Shown one piece after another: positions 1 through 8,593 of a DNA stretch of 64,000 nucleotides; position 1 is the stretch's first letter; every line of letters begins with the position of its first letter. The notes under the pieces were generated by a model that was not told where the DNA came from, did not search any database, and saw nothing but the letters and a program-made list of their open reading frames with translations. A program made the translations under genes and the position numbers. The DNA comes from Alkalibacillus silvisoli (GTDB taxonomy: Bacteria > Bacillota > Bacilli > Bacillales > Alkalibacillaceae): positions 434,001 through 498,000 of the forward strand of contig NZ_BAAACZ010000009.1 in assembly GCF_039521975.1 (NCBI RefSeq). Direction: 5' to 3'.

Positions 1-369
1 CAAAAAGGTTTTAAATTAGCAGGTGCTAAACTTATGCAAATCCCAACTGAATTAGCTGAAGAGCATTACGGAGAACATAAGGACAAGCCTTTCTTTGGAG
101 AACTTGTTGATTTCATTACTTCTGGCCCAGTATTTGCAATGGTTTGGGAAGGTGAAAATGTTATTTCAACAGCTCGTAAAATGATGGGGGCAACTAACCC
201 TGCTGAATCAGATATCGGCACGATTCGCGGTGATTATGGTTTAACAGTAGGTAAAAACGTTATTCACGGTTCTGACTCTCCTGAATCAGCTGAACGTGAA
301 ATTGGTTTATTCTTTAAAGAAGGCGGCTTAGTAGAATACACGAAAGACGCTAGCAAGTGGGTTTACTAA
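1..369 (+). CDS. ndk: Nucleoside diphosphate kinase, 5' end missing
   Basis: Transfers the gamma phosphate between nucleoside triphosphates and diphosphates in the cytoplasm, balancing dNTP/NTP pools. The reading frame is open from the first base of the window (QKGFKLAGAKLMQ), so about 26 N-terminal residues lie outside. The visible part holds the family landmarks: FAMVWEGENV, MMGATNP, GTIRGDYG and the active-site histidine in NVIHGSDS. The C-terminus ends at a normal family length. In Bacillus, ndk precedes cheR and the aro genes, as here. A terminator follows directly, so it is not co-transcribed with cheR by default. Confidence 0.97.
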   Translation, partial: QKGFKLAGAKLMQIPTELAEEHYGEHKDKPFFGELVDFITSGPVFAMVWEGENVISTARKMMGATNPAESDIGTIRGDYGLTVGKNVIHGSDSPESAEREIGLFFKEGGLVEYTKDASKWVY

Positions 370-378
370 TTTCTCTTT

Positions 379-411
379 AACCTTGTGTATATAAATACAC
401 AAGGTTTTTTT
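379..411 (+). terminator. Rho-independent terminator after ndk
   Basis: A 12 bp perfect stem (AACCTTGTGTAT / ATACACAAGGTT) with a 4 nt loop is followed by a run of seven T. It begins 10 nt after the ndk stop codon. Confidence 0.93.
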
Positions 412-507
412 ACAACTTCCCGACATTTTCACAAATTCTAGCCTTACAACTTAAAACTATTATATAATTGAAATAGTTATATCAACATTGGGAGAGGTAC
501 GGTAAAA

Positions 508-1281
508 ATGAAGGATGATTACATAGCATTTGTAGAACAAGTAAATAAGCGAACAGGAATTGATTTATCATTATATAAAGAAAAACAAATGAAAAGAAGA
601 CTCACAACGTTAAGAGATAAAAGAGGTTTTAATCATTTTCACGATTACTTTAAGGCAATGATTGAAAACGAACAGCTATATTATGAATTTTTGGACAGAA
701 TGACTATTAATGTATCAGAGTTTTATCGGAACTCTACACGGTGGGAAACTTTTAGGGTTAAAATACTACCGAACCTAATGAAAGGAAAGCAAAGTTTAAA
801 AGTTTGGAGTGCTGCTTGTTCAACTGGAGAAGAACCATATACGATTGCAATGATTTTAAGTGATTATTTTCCATTAGACCAAATAACAGTTCATGCTACT
901 GATATAGACGAACAAGCACTTAATAGGGCTAAAGAAGCGGTATATCCAGAACGATCTTTAAAGGAAGTGCCTGAGGATAAAAAAAGAAAGTTCTTTACCA
1001 AAAAAGGTAATTACTATGTATTATCAGAAGAAATTAAACAGTGCGTTCAATTTAGTAAGCATAACCTTTTAGCTAAGAGTTACAAAACTAGTTATGACTT
1101 AATTGTATGTCGAAATGTCTTAATCTATTTTACAGAAGAAGCTAAAAGCCAAGTGTATGAATGGTTCTCACAATCTTTAGTAACTGGAGGGGTACTTTTT
1201 GTTGGTAGTACAGAACAAATTTTTAACCCTCAAACATTTAATTTAGAAGTTGCAGAAACATTCTTTTATGAAAAACAGTGA
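508..1281 (+). CDS. cheR: Chemotaxis protein methyltransferase CheR
   Basis: Methylates glutamate side chains on methyl-accepting chemotaxis receptors using S-adenosylmethionine. The 257 residues match the usual length. An N-terminal helical CheR domain (about 1-75, ending TINVSEFYRN) precedes the SAM-binding methyltransferase fold, with the glycine motif VWSAACSTGEEP at about 99-110 and DLIVCRNVLIYF near 200. GGGAGAGG sits upstream of the ATG. It lies between ndk and aroC exactly as in B. subtilis. No other chemotaxis gene is in the window, which is normal because cheR is usually separate from the fla/che operon in Bacillus. Confidence 0.96.
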   Translation: MKDDYIAFVEQVNKRTGIDLSLYKEKQMKRRLTTLRDKRGFNHFHDYFKAMIENEQLYYEFLDRMTINVSEFYRNSTRWETFRVKILPNLMKGKQSLKVWSAACSTGEEPYTIAMILSDYFPLDQITVHATDIDEQALNRAKEAVYPERSLKEVPEDKKRKFFTKKGNYYVLSEEIKQCVQFSKHNLLAKSYKTSYDLIVCRNVLIYFTEEAKSQVYEWFSQSLVTGGVLFVGSTEQIFNPQTFNLEVAETFFYEKQ

Positions 1282-1297
1282 ATTGGGGGTGTTTAGT

Positions 1298-2461
1298 TTG
1301 CGGTATTTAACAGCCGGAGAATCACATGGTAAACAACTAACGACAATCGTAGAAGGTGTTCCAGCTCATTTAAATTTATTAAAAGAAGATGTAAACGAGT
1401 CTTTAATTCGTAGACAAGGCGGATATGGTCGTGGCAGACGAATGAAAATCGAAAAAGACTTAGTTTCAATCTTAAGTGGTGTTAGACATGGCTACACACT
1501 TGCCTCACCAATTACACTTGCTGTGACAAATGATGATTTTAAAAATTGGGAAGATATAATGGGAGAAGACCCAGTTGATGAAGACCAACATATAAGACGT
1601 CAAGTAACTAAACCAAGGCCAGGGCATGCTGATTTAAATGGGGCTTTGAAGTACAATCATCGTGACATGCGCAATATTCTTGAAAGGTCATCTGCTAGAG
1701 AAACAGCAGCTAGAGTAGCAGCTGGTTCTATAGCGAAAAAAATATTAAGCGAATTAGGAGTTAAAGTAGTCGGATACGTAAAAGAAATTTATGGTATAGA
1801 AGCATCTGACCTTCCCATTTCTGTTGATGAAAAAATAGAGAAGTCCAATAAGTCTTTAGTCCGTACTATTGATGAAACGGTAGAAGAATCGATGAAACAA
1901 GCAATTGATCAGGCTAAACAAGATGGGGATTCAATCGGTGGAGTCGTTGAAGTGACAGTTGAAGGAGTTCCAGCAGGTTTAGGGTCGCATGTTCAATATG
2001 ATCGTAAGCTAGACTCAAAAATAGCAGGTGCAGTTGTTAGCATTAATGCTTTTAAAGGTGTTGAGTTTGGGCTTGGCTTTAAAGCAGCTCAAACACGTGG
2101 CAGCGAAACACATGATGAAATTGATTATGATGAAACATCAGGTTATTACCGCAAAACAAATAGACTCGGCGGTTTTGAAGGTGGTATGACTACTGGTATG
2201 CCAATCGTAGTTAAAGGAGTCATGAAGCCGATTCCAACACTTTACAAACCGCTAGAAAGTGTTGATATTAATTCTAAGGAACCTTTTAAAGCTAGTATTG
2301 AGCGTTCTGATAGTTGTGCAGTTCCTGCTGCAGCTGTAGTAATGGAGCATGTTGTCGCTTGGGAAGTTGCTAGTGCTATTGTTGATCAATTCCCATCTGA
2401 CTACATGGAGCAATTGAAGAAATCGGTAGAAGATGAACGAGAAAGGATTAGAACATTTTAA
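1298..2461 (+). CDS. aroC: Chorismate synthase
   Basis: Converts 5-enolpyruvylshikimate-3-phosphate to chorismate, the last step of the common aromatic pathway, using reduced FMN. The TTG start (MRYLTAGESHG) is chosen because GGGGGT lies 7 nt upstream and the family begins at this point; an upstream in-frame ATG would overlap cheR and adds a non-homologous extension. This gives 387 residues, the normal length. Signatures: GESHG near the N-terminus, RQGGYGRGRR, SSARETAARVAAG, and the C-terminal RSDSCAVPAAAV. It is called aroF in B. subtilis. Its stop overlaps the aroB start. Confidence 0.97.
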   Translation: MRYLTAGESHGKQLTTIVEGVPAHLNLLKEDVNESLIRRQGGYGRGRRMKIEKDLVSILSGVRHGYTLASPITLAVTNDDFKNWEDIMGEDPVDEDQHIRRQVTKPRPGHADLNGALKYNHRDMRNILERSSARETAARVAAGSIAKKILSELGVKVVGYVKEIYGIEASDLPISVDEKIEKSNKSLVRTIDETVEESMKQAIDQAKQDGDSIGGVVEVTVEGVPAGLGSHVQYDRKLDSKIAGAVVSINAFKGVEFGLGFKAAQTRGSETHDEIDYDETSGYYRKTNRLGGFEGGMTTGMPIVVKGVMKPIPTLYKPLESVDINSKEPFKASIERSDSCAVPAAAVVMEHVVAWEVASAIVDQFPSDYMEQLKKSVEDERERIRTF

Positions 2462-3564
2462 TGAAAGAAATCACAGTTAAAAGTTCTATAGATTATAAAA
2501 TTAATATTGGTACTCGTATAAGGTTTAATATTTATGAGTTTATTAAAGAGTTCAATTATAATAAAATCGCCGTTATTACAGATGAGAATGTGGCGAAGTA
2601 TTATCTAGAGGATGTAGTTAACGGTTTAACTCCATTTATTCAAGTGGTAACTTACAACCTCCCTAGTGGAGAAAAAATTAAAGATATAAGTTGGTTTGAG
2701 CGATTACAACAATTTCTTCTTAATGAACAACTAGATCGTCATTCTGCAGTGATTGCTTTAGGTGGTGGTGTGGTTGGTGATCTTTCAGGGTTTGTTGCTT
2801 CAACATATATGCGTGGAATTGGATTTGTACAAGTGCCGACAACTCTACTTGCGCATGATAGTAGTATTGGCGGGAAAGTAGCGATTAATTTAGGTAGCAT
2901 CAAAAATATTATCGGTCACTTTTATCCACCTCAAGCCGTGATCTATGACCTTGATACGTTATCGACTCTTTCAGAACAAGAGTTTCGTTCAGGATTAGCA
3001 GAAGTGATTAAACATAGTTTAATTGGCGATGCTCATTTATACGAGCAACTTATTACTAAGCAAGAACTTTCAGTTAAAGATCAGTCCTTTGAAAAAATAT
3101 TGCATCGCTCAATTGATGTTAAACGTGTAATTGTTGAAGCAGATGAATTAGAGTTAGGGAAACGGAAGTTCTTGAACTTTGGCCATACTTTAGGACATGC
3201 GATTGAATCGGTATATCAAAGCAAAAACATAACGCATGGTGAAGCGGTGATGGTTGGAATATTATTTGATTTATTCGTTTCAGACTTAGAAAATGGAGAG
3301 AGGCAAGGTATGTTAAGTGGGGGTCTTATAACTTGGCTAACGAATATTGGTTATAAGCTAGCGTTATCTGAATGGAGAGTTAATCAATTATTACAGTTGA
3401 TGTTAAAAGATAAAAAGAACGAAAAGCAACTAATCGCATTAGTTCTATTACGTGATTATGAACAGCCTTATGTAAAACATTTCTCACCAAAAGAAGTGAA
3501 AAATCTTTTAGAAGCATTTGCTAAGTATATGGGGCAATATTCTAATGTTAAATATTTAGTTTAA
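2461..3564 (+). CDS. aroB: 3-Dehydroquinate synthase
   Basis: Cyclises DAHP to 3-dehydroquinate, the second shikimate step; needs NAD and a divalent metal. The 367-residue length is typical. NAD-binding GGGVVGDLSGF begins near residue 101, followed by PTTLLAHDSSIGGK; metal ligands are seen in GLAEVIKHSLI, NFGHTLGHAIE and HGEAV. The ATG shares its A with the aroC stop codon (TAATG), which implies translational coupling. The next gene is aroA after only 43 nt; the aroH, trp, hisC and tyrA genes found here in B. subtilis are absent. Confidence 0.96.
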   Translation: MKEITVKSSIDYKINIGTRIRFNIYEFIKEFNYNKIAVITDENVAKYYLEDVVNGLTPFIQVVTYNLPSGEKIKDISWFERLQQFLLNEQLDRHSAVIALGGGVVGDLSGFVASTYMRGIGFVQVPTTLLAHDSSIGGKVAINLGSIKNIIGHFYPPQAVIYDLDTLSTLSEQEFRSGLAEVIKHSLIGDAHLYEQLITKQELSVKDQSFEKILHRSIDVKRVIVEADELELGKRKFLNFGHTLGHAIESVYQSKNITHGEAVMVGILFDLFVSDLENGERQGMLSGGLITWLTNIGYKLALSEWRVNQLLQLMLKDKKNEKQLIALVLLRDYEQPYVKHFSPKEVKNLLEAFAKYMGQYSNVKYLV

Positions 3565-3607
3565 GCTGGTGTACACATTTTAAAACTATTAGTAAGGGGA
3601 TAATGTA

Positions 3608-4903
3608 ATGAGCGAACGATTCCATTTTAAAGATTACTCATTAGCTGGTGAAATAGAAGTTCCAGGTGATAAGTCTATTTCACATCGAGCTCTCATGTTA
3701 GCATCTCTTGCTCAAGGGGAAAGTGTTATTAACCGTTTTTTACTTTCTGAGGATTGTAATAGAACGATTGAAGCTTTTAAGGCATTAGGTGTTCAAATCG
3801 AGACGCACGGGGACCAAGTATTAGTTAAAAGTGAAGGTGCTTCTGCTTTTAAAGAGCCGAGTAGTCCACTTGAGATGGGCAACTCGGGAACAACGATACG
3901 ACTATTAGCAGGGTTATTAGCAGCGTTTTCTTTTCAAGTCACTTTAACGGGTGATGAATCTCTTAGTAAGCGACCAATGGAGCGGGTGATCACACCATTA
4001 ACTAAAATGGGTGCTCACTTTCAATCAATAACTGGTGATAATAAACTACCCATAAAGATTAATGGCGGAAAGTTAATGCCGATTACATATCATTTACCAG
4101 TAGATAGCGCACAAGTTAAATCAGCTATTATATTAGCGGGCTTATTAACAGAAGGGCAGACCACTGTTGTAGAAAATAACCCGACTCGTGACCATACTGA
4201 AAAAATGCTACCTGCTTTTGGTGGTTCAATAAAAGTTGAAGAACAAACAGTTACGATTAAAGGTAAACAAAGCTTAAAACCTACAAACTTAACAGTACCT
4301 GGTGATCAATCCTCAGCTGCATTTTGGGTTGCAGCAGCGCTAATCACTCCTGATAGTCATATTAAAGTTAAAGAAGTCGGAGTTAATGAAACAAGGCTAG
4401 GGTTTGTGAATGTATTGAGGCGAATGGGTGCTAATATTAAAGTGAAAGTTGACCGGTATATTGGTGATGAACCTATTGGAACAATTGAAGTTTCATATTC
4501 TACTTTACACCCAACAACGATTAAACCTAATGAGGTTCCTGCAATGATTGATGAAGTCCCATTATTAGCTTTAGTGGCAACTCAAACTTATGGCGATATG
4601 ACAATTGAGCATATTGAAGAATTACGCTATAAAGAAACAGACCGAATTAGTGCTACTGTTGCTTTATTAAAGAATCTTGGTGCTAATATTAAAGCTTCAA
4701 ACGACCAGATTGAGGTTTATGGAAGAACTTTACTTAAAGGTGGTCAAGTGAAGACTAATGGTGATCATCGTATGGCTATGATGGCAGTGATTGCTTCCAT
4801 TATAAGTGAAAAACCTGTTACGATTGATGATGTTGAATGCATTCAAGTTTCTTATCCCAATTTTTTAGATGATTTAAGAGGCTTATTGAAGGAATTTGTT
4901 TAG
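3608..4903 (+). CDS. aroA: 5-Enolpyruvylshikimate-3-phosphate synthase
   Basis: Joins shikimate-3-phosphate and phosphoenolpyruvate. At 431 residues it has the usual two-domain inverted-repeat length. Signatures: GDKSISHRALMLA near the N-terminus, GNSGTTIRLLAG, the SKRPM segment, GDQSSAAFW, and a C-terminal NGDHRMAM. It is the gene called aroE in B. subtilis. AAGGGGATAAT precedes the ATG. It sits between aroB and the TPR gene ypiA, so three shikimate genes (aroC, aroB, aroA) form one contiguous unit. Confidence 0.96.
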   Translation: MSERFHFKDYSLAGEIEVPGDKSISHRALMLASLAQGESVINRFLLSEDCNRTIEAFKALGVQIETHGDQVLVKSEGASAFKEPSSPLEMGNSGTTIRLLAGLLAAFSFQVTLTGDESLSKRPMERVITPLTKMGAHFQSITGDNKLPIKINGGKLMPITYHLPVDSAQVKSAIILAGLLTEGQTTVVENNPTRDHTEKMLPAFGGSIKVEEQTVTIKGKQSLKPTNLTVPGDQSSAAFWVAAALITPDSHIKVKEVGVNETRLGFVNVLRRMGANIKVKVDRYIGDEPIGTIEVSYSTLHPTTIKPNEVPAMIDEVPLLALVATQTYGDMTIEHIEELRYKETDRISATVALLKNLGANIKASNDQIEVYGRTLLKGGQVKTNGDHRMAMMAVIASIISEKPVTIDDVECIQVSYPNFLDDLRGLLKEFV

Positions 4904-4927
4904 TAAAAATAGAAAGGTGATGGAGAC

Positions 4928-6181
4928 ATGGAAACAATCAGCGAAGCATTAGAGCTGAAAAATGAAGGAAAGATTAGCGAAGCCGTTCAATTACTTAAAA
5001 GTTATGTCAATGAAGCGGATGACGTAGAGCGATTTGATGTTGCGCAACTACTCCATGAATGGGGTCTTCTAAATGATGCAAGTGACGTTTATGAAGATAT
5101 GTTAGTCATTTATCCAAAAGACTGTTATGTTAAATTACTGTTAGCAGAAGTTTATATTGAATTGGGTGAAGATGAAAAAGTTATCGATTTATTAGAAAGT
5201 ATTGACCCAGAAGATGACTCTTATGTTACATCACTAGTGGTATTTGCCGATTTTTACCAATCTCAAGGATTGTTTGAAGTAGCAGAGAAAAAACTAGAAG
5301 AAGCAAAATCGATCGAACCTGATGAGCCAATTATTGATTTAGCTTTTGCAGAATTAGCATTTTCTAATGGGGAATACCAAAAGTCAATTCCGTTTTATCA
5401 AAAAGTAGAGAGATATGATGATGAAATTGATGCAGTCAATATTAAAGAACGTTTAGCAGAAGTATTATCTTCAGTTGGAAATTGGGAAGAGGCTTTAAGT
5501 TATTATGAGCTAATCGAATTAGAAACACCTGATCAACTATTTAAATACGGTTATACAGCTTTTCAACTAGACCGCTATGATATTAGTACTAGGGTTTGGA
5601 ATCAGCTGATTGGTGTTGATGCAGAATATACAAGTGTTTATCCATTGCTAGCACAAGCCTTATATGAAGAAGGTGCGCTACAAGAAGCGTTTAATACAAC
5701 TGTACAAGGTATTGAAAAAGATGAACATAATAATGAATTATATTTATTAGCAGCACAGTATGCCGTTAAGTTAAAGAAACTTGAAAAAGCTGTAGACTAT
5801 TTAAAAGAAGCGTTAGCTATTGACCCAGCTTATGAAGATGGTATAGAGCTTTTATTAACCCTTTATATCGAGAATGAGCAATACAATGAAGCTAAAGACC
5901 TTGTAGAAGAGCTAATGCGACTTGAAGGATACCCTGTTGTATTAAATTGGCGTGCGGCACAAGTGTATAATGAATTAGAAGAATATGAACTAGCAAAAAC
6001 ACACTTTGAACAAGCTGCTCCATCTTATAGTGAAGAACCAGACTTTCTAAAAGAATACGGAATGTTTTTAGTAGAAGAAGGCGATTTCTATAAAGCTAAA
6101 CAAATTCTTGATTCATACTTGAAAGTTATTCCAGAAGATGATGAAGTAAGAGAGTTTTTAACAAGAATGCAAGAACAATAA
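4928..6181 (+). CDS. ypiA: TPR-repeat protein YpiA
   Basis: 417 residues made almost entirely of helical tetratricopeptide repeats from end to end (for example the segments around WEEALSYYELIE, EKAVDYLKEALAIDP and DFYKAKQILDSYLKVIP). No signal peptide or membrane segment is seen, so a cytosolic protein-protein interaction scaffold is likely; the specific partner is not known. Position between aroA and ypiB matches B. subtilis ypiA. The protein is strongly acidic. The start follows AAAGGTGATGG. Confidence 0.9.
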   Translation: METISEALELKNEGKISEAVQLLKSYVNEADDVERFDVAQLLHEWGLLNDASDVYEDMLVIYPKDCYVKLLLAEVYIELGEDEKVIDLLESIDPEDDSYVTSLVVFADFYQSQGLFEVAEKKLEEAKSIEPDEPIIDLAFAELAFSNGEYQKSIPFYQKVERYDDEIDAVNIKERLAEVLSSVGNWEEALSYYELIELETPDQLFKYGYTAFQLDRYDISTRVWNQLIGVDAEYTSVYPLLAQALYEEGALQEAFNTTVQGIEKDEHNNELYLLAAQYAVKLKKLEKAVDYLKEALAIDPAYEDGIELLLTLYIENEQYNEAKDLVEELMRLEGYPVVLNWRAAQVYNELEEYELAKTHFEQAAPSYSEEPDFLKEYGMFLVEEGDFYKAKQILDSYLKVIPEDDEVREFLTRMQEQ

Positions 6182-6194
6182 ATGGGGTGAAGGA

Positions 6195-6743
6195 ATGAAC
6201 GTCTCACCATTAAAGAAAAAAGCGTTTATAGACTGGTTTTTAGATCATTATGATCTGCCTCAACGTGAAATAGTGTGGTTGTTTGATTACTTATTAAAAC
6301 GCGATGAGTTGTTAGAAAACCTACACTTTGTATTTGAAGCTCATCTTTGTCCACGCAGTATGATTATATCTGTTCAACAAGGTGAAAAGAGGCCATTCCG
6401 TTATTATAAGGAACACGTCGTTACCTCAGAAGTTGAAAAAGCCTTTCATGATATTAGAATGAACCAAGGCGAACCACTTTACTTGGAGATTAGTTTTGAA
6501 GGCATTAGGCATTCGAAAGAGTATATATCGGTTTTAGAAGATAATCCATTCTTACCTGATGACTATTATTTAAATGACCAAGACTATAAAGAACTCGATA
6601 CACTGTTAAACTATGTAACAAATGAACAATACATTGCAGGTTTGAAAACTAAAATTGATCATGCCCTAGATACCGGTGACTATGAAGCTTTTAACTTCTA
6701 TAGCAGCTTATTAAACAGTCAACATACTAAAAAGACAAGATAG
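6195..6743 (+). CDS. ypiB: YpiB family protein (UPF0302)
   Basis: A 182-residue cytosolic protein of the conserved Bacillales YpiB family. Recognisable features are the N-terminal block KKKAFIDWFLDHYDL, the mid block CPRSMIISV, and the C-terminal short helix IDHALDTGDYEAF typical of UPF0302 proteins. Biochemical role is not established; it has been linked with respiratory-chain gene neighbourhoods. It starts 13 nt after ypiA and is followed by ypiF and the qcr genes, the same order as in B. subtilis. Confidence 0.88.
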   Translation: MNVSPLKKKAFIDWFLDHYDLPQREIVWLFDYLLKRDELLENLHFVFEAHLCPRSMIISVQQGEKRPFRYYKEHVVTSEVEKAFHDIRMNQGEPLYLEISFEGIRHSKEYISVLEDNPFLPDDYYLNDQDYKELDTLLNYVTNEQYIAGLKTKIDHALDTGDYEAFNFYSSLLNSQHTKKTR

Positions 6744-6756
6744 GAGGTAGCTGCAT

Positions 6757-7221
6757 ATGAAATGGATGCATCAAGATGTACAAAGTTATACACAAGCTAA
6801 AGAATATATCGATTCAGCTGTGATGCCGTTAATCCCTTTCTCCTTTAGTGATGATGATGAGCTAACAAAGCTTTCATTCCAGCATGAAGTGATGCAAATT
6901 TATATGACGCAAATTGAAAAACAACTGAAAGGTCGAGTTTTTTTATTACCTGTATATAATTACCTAAAACAAAACACACTAACTGATGAATATGAACGTT
7001 TAGCATCTGTTGTAGGTCAGATTCAAGAACAGCCATTTAAATATGTATTTTTATTCACTTTTGATAAGAAGTGGAGAAAATATAGTTCTGAATTAGATGC
7101 TGAACTAATATGGTTGCCAGCCCCTCAACAAAGTGACTTAAACCAGGTTGAAACACAACAACTCGTCCAATCACAAGTTGCAGAAATAGAAGAACTGATT
7201 AAAGAACAGTGGAATGACTAG
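6757..7221 (+). CDS. ypiF: YpiF family protein (DUF2487)
   Basis: 154 residues, soluble, no signal peptide. The family assignment rests on the N-terminal MKWMHQDVQSYTQAKEYID block, the central YKYVFLFTF-like strand (FKYVFLFTF) and its fixed place immediately before qcrA. Function is unknown. AGGAGG lies 8 nt before the ATG. It closes the aro-ypi gene run; no clear terminator follows, and the qcr promoter lies about 60 bp downstream. Confidence 0.85.
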   Translation: MKWMHQDVQSYTQAKEYIDSAVMPLIPFSFSDDDELTKLSFQHEVMQIYMTQIEKQLKGRVFLLPVYNYLKQNTLTDEYERLASVVGQIQEQPFKYVFLFTFDKKWRKYSSELDAELIWLPAPQQSDLNQVETQQLVQSQVAEIEELIKEQWND

Positions 7222-7279
7222 ATTTATGACAATCTTGTAAAGAAATTGTGACATTTTTCTATTCAGTTTGTTGTTTTTA

Positions 7280-7308
7280 TTGACCGATGTTGAGGGATAC
7301 GCTATCAT
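7280..7308 (+). promoter_or_regulatory. SigmaA-type promoter of qcrABC
   Basis: TTGACC (-35) and TATCAT (-10) are separated by exactly 17 bp, 68 bp before the qcrA start codon. Both boxes are one or two bases from consensus. This gives the cytochrome bc genes their own transcription start apart from ypiF. Confidence 0.72.
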
Positions 7309-7375
7309 TATATTGTCCTAATAAATATGTGAAAAAACCCTGTTCGTTGATCAGATGGATAGAGGGGGGAAAGAC

Positions 7376-7885
7376 ATGAGCGAAAAGAAAAACAATCAAG
7401 TCTCTCGTAGGCAGTTCTTAAACTACACGTTAACAGGTGTAGGTGGCTTCATGGGTGCGGCTATGGTTGCACCAATGGTTGGTATGGCTGTCGATCCATT
7501 ATTAAAAGCTGATGGTTCTGATGATTTTCAGTATGTAATGGACGTTGATGAAATTACTGATGAGCCACAACGTAAAACGTTCTATATTGACCAACAAGAT
7601 GGTTGGTACGATACAGAGGCTGAACGTACTGCATGGATTTATCGAGACGAAAATGGTGACATTTTAGCACTATCTCCTATTTGTACTCACTTAGGCTGTG
7701 TTGTTGACTGGGAAACAGGTGACCATGGTAATGAATTCTTCTGTCCTTGTCACTACGGACGTTATGACCAGAATGGAGTTAACATTCCAGGTACACCGCC
7801 AGAAGGACCATTACATGCTTATGAGTATCAAATTGAAGACGGTCGACTATATCTAGGTAGAGCGAATCCACGAGAGGGGGCGTAA
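7376..7885 (+). CDS. qcrA: Menaquinol:cytochrome c reductase Rieske iron-sulfur subunit
   Basis: Carries electrons from menaquinol through a [2Fe-2S] cluster on the outer face of the membrane. 169 residues from the ATG preceded by AGAGGGGGG; an earlier in-frame ATG has no ribosome site. The N-terminus has a twin-arginine leader (SRRQFLNY at about 10-17) followed by one membrane helix, so export depends on the Tat system encoded later in this window. Cluster ligands are in CTHLGC (103-108) and CPCHYG (123-128). First gene of qcrABC, translated back to back with qcrB. Confidence 0.97.
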   Translation: MSEKKNNQVSRRQFLNYTLTGVGGFMGAAMVAPMVGMAVDPLLKADGSDDFQYVMDVDEITDEPQRKTFYIDQQDGWYDTEAERTAWIYRDENGDILALSPICTHLGCVVDWETGDHGNEFFCPCHYGRYDQNGVNIPGTPPEGPLHAYEYQIEDGRLYLGRANPREGA

Positions 7886-7888
7886 TTG

Positions 7889-8563
7889 ATGCTACAGAAG
7901 ATTTATGACTGGGTTGATGAGCGGCTAGATATTACGCCTATTTGGCGCGATATTGCTGACCACGAAGTGCCTGAACATGTAAACCCAGCACACCACTTTT
8001 CAGCATTTGTATACTGTTTTGGTGGTTTAACATTCTTTGTTACAGTTATTCAGGTATTATCAGGTATGTTTTTAACGATGTACTATGTTCCAGATATTGA
8101 GAATGCTTGGAATTCCGTTCAATATCTACAATCACAAGTAGCACATGGACAAATTGTTCGTGGTATGCACCACTGGGGAGCTAGTGTCGTAATTGTAATG
8201 ATTTTCTTACATACGTTACGCGTATTCTTCCAAGGTGCTTATAAGAAACCACGTGAATTAAACTGGGTTGTTGGTGTGTTGCTATTCTTCGTAATGTTTG
8301 GACTAGGGTTTACTGGATACCTATTACCATGGGATAACAAAGCATTCTTCGCAACTCAAGTAGGTCTTGAAATTGCTGAGAGTGTTCCTGTAATTGGCAC
8401 AGATATTAAGACGTTACTTGCAGGTGACCCAGATATTGTAGGTGCACAGACCCTAACAAGATTCTTTGCGATTCATGTATTCTTCTTACCTGCAGCTCTA
8501 TTTGGGCTAATGGCATTACACTTTATTATGATTCGTCGTCAAGGAATCTCAGGTCCACTATAA
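7889..8563 (+). CDS. qcrB: Menaquinol:cytochrome c reductase cytochrome b subunit
   Basis: Membrane subunit of the b6-type complex holding the b hemes. The 224 residues give the four-helix, cytochrome b6-sized protein typical of Bacillus. Heme ligand histidines are in RGMHHWGAS, FLHTLRVFF and the FFAIHVFFLP helix; the loop GYLLPWD is conserved. A TTG three bases upstream, touching the qcrA stop, is an alternative, but ATG is preferred with GAGGGGG 8 nt before it and with family N-termini (MLxKIYDWVDERLDITP). Confidence 0.97.
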   Translation: MLQKIYDWVDERLDITPIWRDIADHEVPEHVNPAHHFSAFVYCFGGLTFFVTVIQVLSGMFLTMYYVPDIENAWNSVQYLQSQVAHGQIVRGMHHWGASVVIVMIFLHTLRVFFQGAYKKPRELNWVVGVLLFFVMFGLGFTGYLLPWDNKAFFATQVGLEIAESVPVIGTDIKTLLAGDPDIVGAQTLTRFFAIHVFFLPAALFGLMALHFIMIRRQGISGPL

Positions 8564-8593
8564 GAGGAAAACTGAAAAAAAGGAGGGAACACT

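Noticed and set aside
1250..1297. Earlier ATG for aroC giving 16 extra residues
   Set aside because: It lies within cheR with no ribosome site, and the family N-terminus begins at the TTG with GGGGGT upstream.
7226..7262. Possible redox-regulator site (imperfect palindrome with ATTGTGACATTTTT) before the qcrA promoter
   Set aside because: Only half-sites resembling Rex, FNR or ResD boxes; too imperfect to assign.
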